Assembly: GCA_964556165.1 (NCBI GenBank)
Contig: CAZKVH010000001.1
Span: forward strand, 62,001 to 126,000
Source of the DNA: JAQVEM01 sp964556165
GTDB lineage: Bacteria > Actinomycetota > Humimicrobiia > Humimicrobiales > Humimicrobiaceae
Direction of reading: 5' to 3'
Length of the DNA stretch: 64,000 nt
In this document: in pieces, positions 26,511 through 35,277 of the stretch
How the letters are laid out: each line of letters begins with the position of its first letter
Numbering within the stretch: position 1 is the first letter of the stretch
Program-made: the position numbers and the translations under genes
The notes under the pieces: generated by a model
Databases searched by the model: none
Told to the model about the DNA's origin: nothing
What the model saw: the letters and a program-made list of their open reading frames with translations, nothing else

Positions 26511-27212
26511 ATGCTAATTATAGATATTATTACTATTTTCCCGAAGATATTTGATAGCATTGTTGAATTTGGAGTAATAAAAGAAGCCTTTAAAAAAAAT
26601 ATATGTGAACTCAATATTCATAATTTGAGGGATTTCTCCAGTGATAGGCGCGGCAGTATTGATGACAGGCCTTTTGGTGGGGGACCCGGTATGGTTCTTA
26701 TGCCGGAACCTATATATGAAGCTGTTAATTTTATTAAAGAGAAAAACAAAGTAAAAGAGAAAAATAGACAGAAAGTAATATTGCTCTCGGCTTCCGGAGA
26801 GAAGCTTGAACAAAATAGGTTAAAATATTTTTCGAAACTTGAAAACATAATACTTATTTGCGGAAGATATGAAGGAGTGGATCAGAGAGTTATAGATCTA
26901 CTGGTTGATTTTGAGATTTCTGTAGGGGATTATATACTGACCGGTGGTGAGATTCCCGCAATGATAATATTGGATGGTGTTACAAGATTACTTCCTGGAG
27001 TTGTTGGTAAAGAAGAATCTTTAAAAGAGGAATCTTTCGAGGGTTATTTGCTTGATTATCCGCAATATACGAAACCAAGAGTTTTTAAGGACATAGGTGT
27101 GCCTGAAATTCTTTTAAGCGGAAATCACAAGAGCATAAAAAAATGGAGAAAAGAGGAGTCAGAGAGGATAACCAGAATAAAAAGGCCGGATTTATTTGAC
27201 AAAGATTATTAA
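26511..27212 (+). CDS. trmD: tRNA m1G37 methyltransferase TrmD
   Basis: TrmD methylates G37 next to the anticodon and prevents +1 frameshifting. The 233-residue protein shows the SPOUT-type trefoil-knot motifs: DDRPFGGGPGMV, ICGRYEGVDQRVID and YILTGGEIPAMIILDGVTRLLPG. The C-terminal domain with YPQYTKPRVFKDI is complete. ATG start. A Lys/Glu/Asn-rich loop near residues 80-90 is slightly expanded. Confidence 0.97.
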   Translation: MLIIDIITIFPKIFDSIVEFGVIKEAFKKNICELNIHNLRDFSSDRRGSIDDRPFGGGPGMVLMPEPIYEAVNFIKEKNKVKEKNRQKVILLSASGEKLEQNRLKYFSKLENIILICGRYEGVDQRVIDLLVDFEISVGDYILTGGEIPAMIILDGVTRLLPGVVGKEESLKEESFEGYLLDYPQYTKPRVFKDIGVPEILLSGNHKSIKKWRKEESERITRIKRPDLFDKDY

Positions 27213-27278
27213 ATTAATTATATTTGTTTGGTTTTATTAGGATAAAGGAAAAATAAAGTATATAGGCTGGGGAATGAA

Positions 27279-27620
27279 ATGAATAAATTAGATAAATTAG
27301 AAGCTAAATATTTAAAGAATGACATAACTGATTTTAAGGCTGGTGATAAAATAAAGGTAAAGATAAAAATCAGTGAAGAAAATAAGGACAGGATTCAAGT
27401 TCTTGAGGGAATTGTAATAAGAATGAAAGGTACCGGTATAAATAAAGCGTTCACAGTAAGAAAAATCTCTTTTAACGGAGTAGGGGTTGAGAGAACTTTT
27501 CTTTTAAACTCACCTGTAATTCAATCTATAGAGAAGACCGGAAGGGGAATTGTGAGGCGTGCCAGATTGTATTATCTAAGGGATAGAATTGGCAAGAAAA
27601 CAAAAATCAATTTTGAATAA
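27279..27620 (+). CDS. rplS: Ribosomal protein bL19
   Basis: A 113-residue large-subunit protein at the interface with the 30S. Visible signatures are FKAGDKIKVKIKI, RIQVLEGIVIRMKGTGINKAFTVRKIS and the C-terminal RRARLYYLRDRIGK. ATG with GGGGAATG upstream. It closes the rpsP cluster, and lepB starts 25 bases later. Confidence 0.97.
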   Translation: MNKLDKLEAKYLKNDITDFKAGDKIKVKIKISEENKDRIQVLEGIVIRMKGTGINKAFTVRKISFNGVGVERTFLLNSPVIQSIEKTGRGIVRRARLYYLRDRIGKKTKINFE

Positions 27621-27644
27621 ATTACTGCTTGTTTTTTATAATTA

Positions 27645-28190
27645 ATGTCTATAAAGGATAAAGAATCTAATACTAATAAAAATAGGGGATTTTTAAGGGA
27701 ATTTTTAATTTATGTTATCGTTGTAATAATTGCGATAATATCTGCTACTTTAATAAGATCATTTATAATAGAACCTTTTGTTGTTCCAACTCCTTCCATG
27801 GAACCAACTTTAAAAGTAGGGGACAAGGTTTTAATTAATAAAATTGCATATAAATTTAGGCCTGTAAAAAAAGGGGATATTGTAGCTTTTAATTCACAAA
27901 TAGAAGAGAAAGACCTTGTTAAGAGGGTTATCGCGATAGAAGGTGAAGAAATTACACTTACTTCTGAAGGCGAGATTTATATAGACGGCGAAAGGATTAC
28001 CGAGAATTATTTAGAAGACAGCTCCAGCATTTCATATCTCAATCAGATGATCGTCTTGGGAGAAAATGAAATTTTTGTGATGGGAGATAATCGTAATAAC
28101 AGTTTTGACAGCAGGTTTTTTGGGCCTATCCCGGAGGAAAGTATATTCGGAAAATTTGTTTTAATTTACTGGCCTCCTTCAAGATGGTAA
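27645..28190 (+). CDS. lepB: Signal peptidase I
   Basis: LepB cleaves signal peptides from exported proteins on the outer face of the membrane. The 181-residue protein has a single N-terminal membrane helix (residues ~18-40, rich in I/V/L), the catalytic serine in PTPSMEPTL and the catalytic lysine in DLVKRVIAIEG, plus GDNRNNSFDSRFFG. This is the short Gram-positive type. The rplS-lepB-rnhB order is the actinobacterial one and continues the synteny. Confidence 0.96.
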   Translation: MSIKDKESNTNKNRGFLREFLIYVIVVIIAIISATLIRSFIIEPFVVPTPSMEPTLKVGDKVLINKIAYKFRPVKKGDIVAFNSQIEEKDLVKRVIAIEGEEITLTSEGEIYIDGERITENYLEDSSSISYLNQMIVLGENEIFVMGDNRNNSFDSRFFGPIPEESIFGKFVLIYWPPSRW

Positions 28191-28203
28191 ACTTTTTTTG
28201 AAA

Positions 28204-28827
28204 ATGGAGTTTAAAGAAGTAAAAAGAATCTTAAGTATATCCGGATATGAAAATGAACTATATATTTCAGGCTATGAAAAAATAGCTGGAGTCGATGAAG
28301 TTGGCAGAGGTTCACTGGCGGGCCCGCTTGTTGCAGCGGCTGTTATAATGGATAGAAAAAAGATGATGATACAGGATATAGATGATTCAAAAAGACTTAC
28401 TGAAGCTAAAAGGAAATTTATTTTTAAAAAGATTATTGAGAACTGTCTGTGCTGGTCTGTGGTAAAGATTCCCCCTCATGAAATTGACAGAATATCTATA
28501 ACAAAAGCGAATGTACTGGCATTTGAAAGAGCAATAGGAGGTTTAAAAATAAAACCCGATATTGTTCTGGCAGATTTTATCAATGCCTCCCTTGATGTGA
28601 AATATTTGAAGATTATTAAGGGTGACCGGTTAAGTGTCTCTATTGCAGCTGCATCTATAATAGCAAAGGTGGTAAGAGATGACATTATGCTGAGGCTGTC
28701 AAAATATTATCCCGAGTACGGGTTTGAGAATAATAAAGGTTATGGTACAAGACAGCATTTAACATCTATACGGAAATACGGCCCTTCGATGGTTCACAGA
28801 ATATCTTTTAGAGGTGTTTTAAGTTAG
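28204..28827 (+). CDS. rnhB: Ribonuclease HII
   Basis: RNase HII removes ribonucleotides from DNA-RNA hybrids. Catalytic residues are found in GVDEVGRGSLAGPLVAAAV (Asp, Glu), in LADFIN (Asp) and in SIIAKVVRDDIM (Asp). The C-terminal NKGYGTRQHL is typical. An ATG at 28204 and an in-frame TTG at 28198 are both possible. I prefer ATG (207 residues), but neither has a clear Shine-Dalgarno. It sits eight to fourteen bases after lepB. Confidence 0.95.
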   Translation: MEFKEVKRILSISGYENELYISGYEKIAGVDEVGRGSLAGPLVAAAVIMDRKKMMIQDIDDSKRLTEAKRKFIFKKIIENCLCWSVVKIPPHEIDRISITKANVLAFERAIGGLKIKPDIVLADFINASLDVKYLKIIKGDRLSVSIAAASIIAKVVRDDIMLRLSKYYPEYGFENNKGYGTRQHLTSIRKYGPSMVHRISFRGVLS

Positions 28828-28852
28828 CGGTTTAAATAAAAAATTTACAGGA

Positions 28853-29257
28853 ATGATCGGTGAGGCTATTGCCAGGCATTATCTGGAGGAAGAAGGATAC
28901 TTTATATTAGAAAGAAATTACAGAAATAAATATGGAGAAATAGATATTATAGCCCGGAAAGATGAGAATATATTTTTTTTTGAGGTTAAAACCAGGACCG
29001 GTATTGATTACGGATACCCTTCCGAAGCAATAAATAAGTTAAAGATTGCAAGAATAAAAAATTTAGCAGTTTTTTACATTACAAAGAATAAACTTTTATT
29101 ATTAAATCCAATTTTTAGTGTCATTTCCATAATAATTAGAAGAAGCCTGTTAAAGAAACTATACAGCAAAGAAGATTGTCTTTTGGAGAGGATTCCATCT
29201 GTTATTTTAAAGGAAAGTGATGATGTGAAAATAGAGCTTATAGAAAACGCTTTTTGA
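28853..29257 (+). CDS. yraN: UPF0102 (YraN) nuclease-like protein
   Basis: A 134-residue member of the YraN family, which has a restriction-endonuclease-like fold. The conserved pattern is clear: GEAIARHYLEEEGYFILERNYR, GEIDIIARK and FFFEVKTRTG, which supply the Asp-(Glu/Gln)xLys-like site. The C-terminal third is atypical, with an extra Ile/Leu/Lys-rich stretch before the usual IELIENAF end. The family's function is not established. Its place between rnhB and comM matches Actinomycetota. Confidence 0.85.
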   Translation: MIGEAIARHYLEEEGYFILERNYRNKYGEIDIIARKDENIFFFEVKTRTGIDYGYPSEAINKLKIARIKNLAVFYITKNKLLLLNPIFSVISIIIRRSLLKKLYSKEDCLLERIPSVILKESDDVKIELIENAF

Positions 29258-29285
29258 ATTAATAAAATTTGTGTTAATGGAATAT

Positions 29286-29315
29286 TTGACGAATCAAGGT
29301 TTCATAAAATATAAT
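29286..29315 (+). promoter_or_regulatory. Promoter for the GAF/PAS/HD-GYP gene
   Basis: TTGACG at 29286-29291, an 18-base spacer and TATAAT at 29310-29315, in the 179-base gap after yraN. The leader would be about 115 bases. A second TTGACA at 29355-29360 lacks a -10 at a suitable distance. Confidence 0.5.
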
Positions 29316-29436
29316 TTAGTCAAAGAAAAAGTAATTTTTGTTATAATATAAGAGTTGACAGATAAATAATTGATAATGTAAAAAATTAATTGCGCTCTAT
29401 GCATTTGAATTGCCGGCGTTCAGGTGGAGAGATATT

Positions 29437-31821
29437 ATGAGAAAACAAAAAGAATCAATGGCAGTAGAGGGAAAAAGAAAAAACAACGATAATGAAATAA
29501 TTAAGAAAATTGAGGATCTCGAACTTATAAATTCCGTAAATATTGCTTTAAATGAAGGCAAGAGTCTCCAGGAAATAACCAACATTATATCTAAAGGAAC
29601 AAAGAAATTATTTTATGGCTCAGGCATAGCCGTATATTTAATGAGTAATGATGAGAAATACCTTTATCTGCAGAATCTTAATGTTACTCCGGCTCAAAGG
29701 AAGAAAATAGAGCATTTAATCAGAATTAAAATACCAAAGATAAGAATTCCATTAAAAGAGAGCAGTTATTATTATAAGATATTGAAAGAGAAAAATCCTA
29801 TAATTACAAATGATAATGATGAAATTAAGAAAATAATTACCGAGTTTGCAAATGTAATTCCCGATAATAGGGTATTGCTTAAAAAAGCTATTATAAAACT
29901 TGTACCAAAAATACAGGAGATTCTTAAAATAAAATCAGTTATGGTATTTCCACTTATTTCAGGTGAAACTTCTATAGGTTTAATTGACATATCAGGTAGA
30001 AAAGAATTTACTGATTTTGATCTCGAGAGAATGAAAATTATACTGGAACAATTGATTAGTGTGATAGAAAGAAAAAAGCTGGATACAGGGCTAAAAGAAG
30101 CACGTAATGAAGTGGAGCAGATTTTTAATTCATCTATAGTCGGGCTGAGGATTATAAGTAAAGATTTTGATATCCTTAAAATTAATAAAGCTTTCGCTGA
30201 TTTGTTTGGCCTGAAGGAAGAGGAAGTTGTTGGGAGAAAGTGTTTTGAAGTTATAAGATTGCCTGAATGCAATACTAAGAATTGTATACTTAAGAGAATT
30301 TTAAATGGCGAAAAAAGCGTCACAGGCGTTTTTGAAAGGGAGAATAATAATTCTAAAAGTTTTTATTCACTTAGCGCTACACCCATTATAAATCAGGAAG
30401 GTCATACCGTGGGAATTGTTGAGAGCTTCAGGGATTTTACACTGGAAAAACAATCTTATGAAAAGGTCAGATTAAGCGAAGAAAAGTTTAGAGACCTTTT
30501 TGACAATATGAGCAGCGGAGTGGCGGTATATGAAGCAAAAAATGATGGTAGCGATTTTATAATAAGGGATTTTAATAAATCCGCGGAAAGAATAGAGAAC
30601 ATAAAAAGAGAAGATGTCATAGGTAAAGGAGTTCTGGAAGCTTTTCCTTCGGTAAAAGAAATCGGGCTTTATGATGTTTTTAAAAGGGTATATAAAACGG
30701 GTAAACCTGAAAAGCATCCTATAACTTTTTATAAGGATAATAGGATTTCAGGATGGAGGCGTAATTATGTCTATAAACTGCCTTCGGGCGAAGTTGTGTC
30801 TGTTTATGATGATTTGACCAGAGAGAAGCAGGCTGAACTATTATTAAAAGATAGTGAAGAGTTTAGTTCAAGTCTGATGGAAAATTCACCCAACCCCATA
30901 ATGGTAGTAAATCCCGATACTTCCATAAGATATGTAAATAAAGCTCTGGAGAATCAGGTTGGAATTAAATCAGATTTACTTATAGGTATGACACCTCCTT
31001 ATCCATGGTGGCCGGAAGATGATAAAGAAGAACTTTTTAACAATTTCAGAGAGGCATTAAAAAAGGATTTAAGTAAAAGTGAATGTATTTTTATAAATGC
31101 TGCGGGCGAGAGATTCTGGGTTGAGATAAATACAAAAAGAGTATTAAGCGATGATGGTAAATTAAAATATTTAATAGCGAACTTCTTTAATCTTACAGAG
31201 CGTAAAGTTATGGAGAAAAAGTTAAAAATTAGCTATGAACAGGTCAGAAAAACACTTGACGGTACTATAAATACACTGGCAATGATAGTTGAGACAAGGG
31301 ACCCCTATACTTCCGGTCATCAGAAAAGTGTTTCCAGACTTGCAGTTGCTATTGCAAAAGAACTCGGTCTAAGTGATGAAAAAATTGAGATAATAGAAAC
31401 CACGGCAAAAATCCACGATATAGGGAAAATAAATATACCTTCTTCAATATTAACAAAACCGGGGAAATTGACGGAAATGGAGTTTAACCTTATCAAGACA
31501 CATGCCAGAGTTGGCTATGATATAGTAAAACAAATAGATTTTCCCATGCCCATTGCAGATATTATACTCCAGCACCATGAAAAATTGGATGGCTCGGGAT
31601 ATCCTCAGGGCTTAAAGGAAAAGGATATTATGATTGAAGCAAAAATACTGACAGTATCCGATGTAGTGGAAGCAATGACTTCATTCAGGCCATATAGACC
31701 TGCTCTTGGTCTGGATGTTGCAATCGATGAAATAAAGAAGAATAAAGGTAAATTATATGACCCGGATGTTGTCGATGCCTGCATTAGAGTTGTTACAAGA
31801 AAAGGATTTAAATTAGACTGA
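29437..31821 (+). CDS. GAF/multi-PAS sensor with HD-GYP c-di-GMP phosphodiesterase domain
   Basis: A 794-residue cytoplasmic signalling protein with no clear membrane segment. In order it has a GAF-like domain (~25-210), three PAS domains (~220-340, with a Cys-rich RLPECNTKNCILKRI; ~345-465; ~470-590) and an HD-GYP domain (~600-790). The phosphodiesterase motifs are intact: HDIGKINIP and HHEKLDGSGYPQGL. HD-GYP enzymes hydrolyse cyclic di-GMP, so it probably lowers that messenger in response to a redox, light or small-ligand signal, which cannot be named. ATG 29437 is chosen for the GGAGAG six bases upstream. No GGDEF partner lies in the window. Confidence 0.88.
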   Translation: MRKQKESMAVEGKRKNNDNEIIKKIEDLELINSVNIALNEGKSLQEITNIISKGTKKLFYGSGIAVYLMSNDEKYLYLQNLNVTPAQRKKIEHLIRIKIPKIRIPLKESSYYYKILKEKNPIITNDNDEIKKIITEFANVIPDNRVLLKKAIIKLVPKIQEILKIKSVMVFPLISGETSIGLIDISGRKEFTDFDLERMKIILEQLISVIERKKLDTGLKEARNEVEQIFNSSIVGLRIISKDFDILKINKAFADLFGLKEEEVVGRKCFEVIRLPECNTKNCILKRILNGEKSVTGVFERENNNSKSFYSLSATPIINQEGHTVGIVESFRDFTLEKQSYEKVRLSEEKFRDLFDNMSSGVAVYEAKNDGSDFIIRDFNKSAERIENIKREDVIGKGVLEAFPSVKEIGLYDVFKRVYKTGKPEKHPITFYKDNRISGWRRNYVYKLPSGEVVSVYDDLTREKQAELLLKDSEEFSSSLMENSPNPIMVVNPDTSIRYVNKALENQVGIKSDLLIGMTPPYPWWPEDDKEELFNNFREALKKDLSKSECIFINAAGERFWVEINTKRVLSDDGKLKYLIANFFNLTERKVMEKKLKISYEQVRKTLDGTINTLAMIVETRDPYTSGHQKSVSRLAVAIAKELGLSDEKIEIIETTAKIHDIGKINIPSSILTKPGKLTEMEFNLIKTHARVGYDIVKQIDFPMPIADIILQHHEKLDGSGYPQGLKEKDIMIEAKILTVSDVVEAMTSFRPYRPALGLDVAIDEIKKNKGKLYDPDVVDACIRVVTRKGFKLD

Positions 31822-32070
31822 TTCATTTATATCTATTTTTTATTCAAAAAATAATATAGTTATTTAAATTCTAATTTATTCGGCACCCTTTTATTTTTTA
31901 AATTTTTTTACATCTAATCCAATCCGTATATATATTTGTAAGATAAACAGTAGTATTTTATTAACCAGTAATAGATATTCCCCGGGTTTTTAAACCCTGT
32001 AATTGCATGAAAATGTCCGCGCCGTGTTTACCAATATTTTTTATTAGCTTCAATATATGCATATATATAA

Positions 32071-32099
32071 TTGACTAAATGATTAAAAGATTATAATAT
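32071..32099 (+). promoter_or_regulatory. Promoter placing the comM transcript start at its ATG
   Basis: TTGACT at 32071-32076 is 17 bases from TAATAT (32094-32099); the overlapping TATAAT at 32092-32097 would give a 15-base spacer. Transcription should start at about 32104-32106, that is at the comM ATG. The rest of the 284-base gap 31822-32105 is AT-rich. It holds only a weak palindrome (GGGTTTTTAAACCC, 31984-31997), and I see no gene there. Confidence 0.55.
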
Positions 32100-32105
32100 T
32101 GAAAT

Positions 32106-33650
32106 ATGTTATTCAGATTGGACAGTTTTGCACTGGTGGGAATCACAGCGGTCAAGGTTTCTGTGGAGGTTCATATATCAAGAGGTCTTCCGGAATTCGT
32201 AATTGTAGGTCTTCCCGGGAAAGCAGTAAATGAATCAAGGCAGAGAGTCAGGTCTGCAGTAATCAATAGCGGGTTTGATTTTCCGGTCAAAAAAATAATT
32301 GTCAACTTATCACCGGCAGATATAAAAAAGGATGGCTCTTTTTATGATTTGCCTATTGCTCTTTCAATTCTTTCAGCCAGCGGTCAGGTGAGCTGTAACT
32401 TTTCAGAAGAATCATGTTTTGTGGGAGAGTTGTCACTGGACGGATCGATAAACCCTGTGAGTGGCTTAGTTTCTATGGCAGAAAGGGCGAAAAATGATAA
32501 AAAGAAATTCTTTTTTGTGCCTTATCAGATAGCCAGGCAGGTTTCTTTCATCTCGGATTTGAAAATAGTTGCATGCCGTAATCTTTCAGAAGCTGTGGAG
32601 GCGCTTTCAGACAGGGGGAAAGTTGATAGTTTTATATACAGGGGAAAAAATAGCCCTATAAATCGTAATACTTACGATTTTGACTTTAAGGATGTTAAGG
32701 GCCAGCTCAGGGCAAAAAGGGCGATGGAAATAGCTGTAGCGGGCAGGCATAATATTATGCTAATTGGTCCACCCGGAAGTGGCAAGACAATGCTGGCAAG
32801 GAGAGCTGTTACAATTATGCCTGATTTAAATATGCAGGAATGCATAGATGTCACAAGGATTTATAGTTTATATAAAAAGGACGTTAATGAGCTTATACAG
32901 GAAAGACCTTTTAGAAATCCGCACCATACTATAAGCAGAATAGGTCTTATAGGAGGAGGTATTAATCCAGGTCCGGGTGAAATTAGCCTGGCTCACAGGG
33001 GTATACTATTTTTAGATGAGTTCTCACAATTTCCGAGAACATTTATAGAAGATCTAAGGCAGCCTCTGGAAAATAAGGAAATAATTATTACCAGGAATCG
33101 TTTTTCTTACAAATTTCCCTGTAATTTTATGCTGATAGTTGCAACGAATCCGTGTTATTGCGGTTATTTCGGGAGTAACAGCAAAAAATGTGTATGCAGT
33201 CTTAGAGAGGTAAAAAAATTCTGGAAAAAAATGTCAGGTCCCATTATGGATAGGATTGACATGAGAGTAACTATAGATAGGCTACCTGAAAGCAGTTTCA
33301 TAAATGGAAGCGACGGGGAATGTTCTGATAGAATTAAGAAACGCATAATAGATTGTACAGAAATTCAGAAAAGACGTTTTAAGGATAGAAAATTAAGCTA
33401 TAACTCTGAGATAGGAATAAATATTATCAATGGATGGTTGAAAAATGATGAAAATATAAAAAGCCTGATATATTCTGTTTCAAAGAAATTCAGCCTTACA
33501 GCGAGAGCTACGGTAAGCATATTAAAAGTATCAAGAACAATAGCTGACCTGGAAGCAAGTGATTCTATAAAGGAGAATCATATAATTGAAGCTTTGAATT
33601 ACAGGGTTAATTTCAACAATGGTCTTGGTGATTATATTTCGGGTTTATGA
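32106..33650 (+). CDS. comM: ComM/YifB-family Mg-chelatase-like AAA+ ATPase
   Basis: ComM is a hexameric helicase that promotes branch migration during natural transformation in Gram-negatives; other roles are unclear. The 514-residue protein has an N-terminal Lon-protease-like domain (LPEFVIVGLPGKAVNESRQRVRSA), a Walker A GPPGSGKT at ~221-228, Walker B FLDEF, a CNFMLIVATNPC zinc-like cysteine insert and a C-terminal Mg-chelatase domain. It overlaps dprA by 4 bases (ATGA). The pairing with dprA is the usual arrangement and suggests DNA uptake or recombination. No Shine-Dalgarno is visible. Confidence 0.95.
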   Translation: MLFRLDSFALVGITAVKVSVEVHISRGLPEFVIVGLPGKAVNESRQRVRSAVINSGFDFPVKKIIVNLSPADIKKDGSFYDLPIALSILSASGQVSCNFSEESCFVGELSLDGSINPVSGLVSMAERAKNDKKKFFFVPYQIARQVSFISDLKIVACRNLSEAVEALSDRGKVDSFIYRGKNSPINRNTYDFDFKDVKGQLRAKRAMEIAVAGRHNIMLIGPPGSGKTMLARRAVTIMPDLNMQECIDVTRIYSLYKKDVNELIQERPFRNPHHTISRIGLIGGGINPGPGEISLAHRGILFLDEFSQFPRTFIEDLRQPLENKEIIITRNRFSYKFPCNFMLIVATNPCYCGYFGSNSKKCVCSLREVKKFWKKMSGPIMDRIDMRVTIDRLPESSFINGSDGECSDRIKKRIIDCTEIQKRRFKDRKLSYNSEIGINIINGWLKNDENIKSLIYSVSKKFSLTARATVSILKVSRTIADLEASDSIKENHIIEALNYRVNFNNGLGDYISGL

Positions 33651-34777
33651 AAATTAGTAACATAAGCAAGAAAATATTATATTTGATGATTGAGAATGGC
33701 CTCAGGTCTTCAGAATTCATAAGGGTTTATAACAAAAATAATGGCGACGTTTATAAGACTCTGCAATATTTTTTAAAATATAAGAATTTAAAGCTGAAAT
33801 TTGGAACGAATAAATCTGATAATATTTTTGATAGTTTAAAATATGACTCTTATGAAAAGGTAATTAATTTTATTTTTAAAAATAAAATTGGGCTACTGGA
33901 AATAAGCAGTGACAGTTATCCTGCTTTTTTAAAGCAGATACATCTACCGCCTCCTCTGTTATTCTTCAACGGTGAAAAAATAATAAATGCCGGGTTTATG
34001 ATAGCAATAGTAGGAAGCAGAAGATGCACAAGATACGGCAGTGAAGTAGCTGAATACATAAGCAAAAGTTTATCCAGAATTGGGATAACTATAGTAAGCG
34101 GAATGGCAACAGGAATTGATAGCCATGCTCATAAAGCTGCTCTGGAAGGAGAGGGCGGGAGCGTCGGTGTTCTTGGATGTGGTATAGATATTATATATCC
34201 GCCAGAGAATGAGTTTTTATTCAAAGAAATTTTAAAAAACGGTAGCATAATAACCGAGTTCATTCCTGGCACACCACCGCTTAAATCTAATTTTCCGGTA
34301 AGGAATAGAATTATAAGCGGCTTATCAGGAGGCGTGGTGGTCATAGAAGCGGGAGAGAAAAGCGGGGCCATGATAACATGTGAGACAGCATTGAGTCAGA
34401 ACAGGGAAGTTATGGCAGTTCCGGGGAATATTTTTAACCAGACGAGCAAAGGATGCCATAAATTGATAAAAGAAGGAGCTAAACTTGTCGATAGCATAGA
34501 TGACATTATGGAGGAGTTTTCGCAGTATAAGGATAAGGCACTGGCTTTGGAGAAAGAGACAGTTAACATTAATAATGAGGCATCAGAGTGCAAAGTTAAT
34601 CTCACAGGCGATGACAGGAGAATATATGAATTTATCGGATATAAGTCAAAGAGTGTAGAGGAAATTGTCGGTTACTCGGGTTTAGAAGTAAGGGATGTAT
34701 TGAAAATAATTGCATCACTTGAAATAAGAAAGTTAATAAGAGAGGATAGTTTTAATAAATATATTAGATTATTTTGA
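33647..34777 (+). CDS. dprA: DNA-processing protein DprA
   Basis: DprA binds incoming single-stranded DNA and loads RecA. The 376-residue protein has an N-terminal helical domain, the Rossmann core with VGSRRCTRYG, SGMATGIDSHAHKAALEG, GCGIDIIYPPEN and SNFPVRNRIISGLSGGVVVIEAG, and a C-terminal winged-helix (DML1-like) domain from about residue 320. All core motifs are retained. ATG start, overlapping comM. Confidence 0.96.
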   Translation: MKISNISKKILYLMIENGLRSSEFIRVYNKNNGDVYKTLQYFLKYKNLKLKFGTNKSDNIFDSLKYDSYEKVINFIFKNKIGLLEISSDSYPAFLKQIHLPPPLLFFNGEKIINAGFMIAIVGSRRCTRYGSEVAEYISKSLSRIGITIVSGMATGIDSHAHKAALEGEGGSVGVLGCGIDIIYPPENEFLFKEILKNGSIITEFIPGTPPLKSNFPVRNRIISGLSGGVVVIEAGEKSGAMITCETALSQNREVMAVPGNIFNQTSKGCHKLIKEGAKLVDSIDDIMEEFSQYKDKALALEKETVNINNEASECKVNLTGDDRRIYEFIGYKSKSVEEIVGYSGLEVRDVLKIIASLEIRKLIREDSFNKYIRLF

Positions 34778-34852
34778 ATTTTATATTAAAATAACCGTAA
34801 AGATATAAGAAATAATTGGAAAATATTTTTTAATTTGTCTGGAGATTTTCAA

Positions 34853-35275
34853 ATGGGATTTCTTAGAAAAAGAAGGGTGGAAATGCCTAAAACCCCTCTT
34901 GGGCTGGCTCTATACCAGTATGATAATATAGTTGAGAAAGATTTAAAAAAAATTATTGGTAGTATAAATGGAGGAAGGAAGCTTAACGCAAAAAGGGCGG
35001 AAGAGGTTATAGATAACGCATTTGAAAAATTTGACGGTATACTTTTTGATATATCAAGAGATAAATTAAAGGTTGACTACAGGTCTGATAAAATAAGGTA
35101 TAATATTATTGAAATGATAAATAAACTTAAGAGATTATTGGAAAAAGCTAAAATTAACGGGTTCGACCCGGCAAGGATGAAAGATATCGAAGATTTTCCT
35201 GAAATGGGAGAGATAATAGAAATCAGGGGTCTGATAATGAATAGGATGAAGGATATTGAGAGTGATTATTTGTAA
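34853..35275 (+). CDS. Hypothetical helical protein between dprA and xerC
   Basis: I do not recognise this gene. The 140-residue, strongly charged protein looks all-helical with no signal peptide or membrane segment. It begins MGFLRKRRVEMP, and later has a regular Lys/Glu/Ile pattern around residues 60-110. ATG 34853 is chosen because CTGGAGA lies seven bases upstream; a TTG at 34835 would add six residues. It ends two bases before xerC, so it is cotranscribed with a recombinase and may assist DNA handling, but nothing in the sequence shows that. Confidence 0.6.
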   Translation: MGFLRKRRVEMPKTPLGLALYQYDNIVEKDLKKIIGSINGGRKLNAKRAEEVIDNAFEKFDGILFDISRDKLKVDYRSDKIRYNIIEMINKLKRLLEKAKINGFDPARMKDIEDFPEMGEIIEIRGLIMNRMKDIESDYL

Positions 35276-35277
35276 GC

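Noticed and set aside
29772..30323. 183-codon minus-strand frame
   Set aside because: Antisense to the GAF/PAS region of the HD-GYP gene, with no Shine-Dalgarno and no recognisable motif.
31984..31997. Palindrome GGGTTTTTAAACCC as an operator or terminator
   Set aside because: A single short palindrome in an AT-rich gap with no T-run and no second copy; chance is a sufficient explanation.
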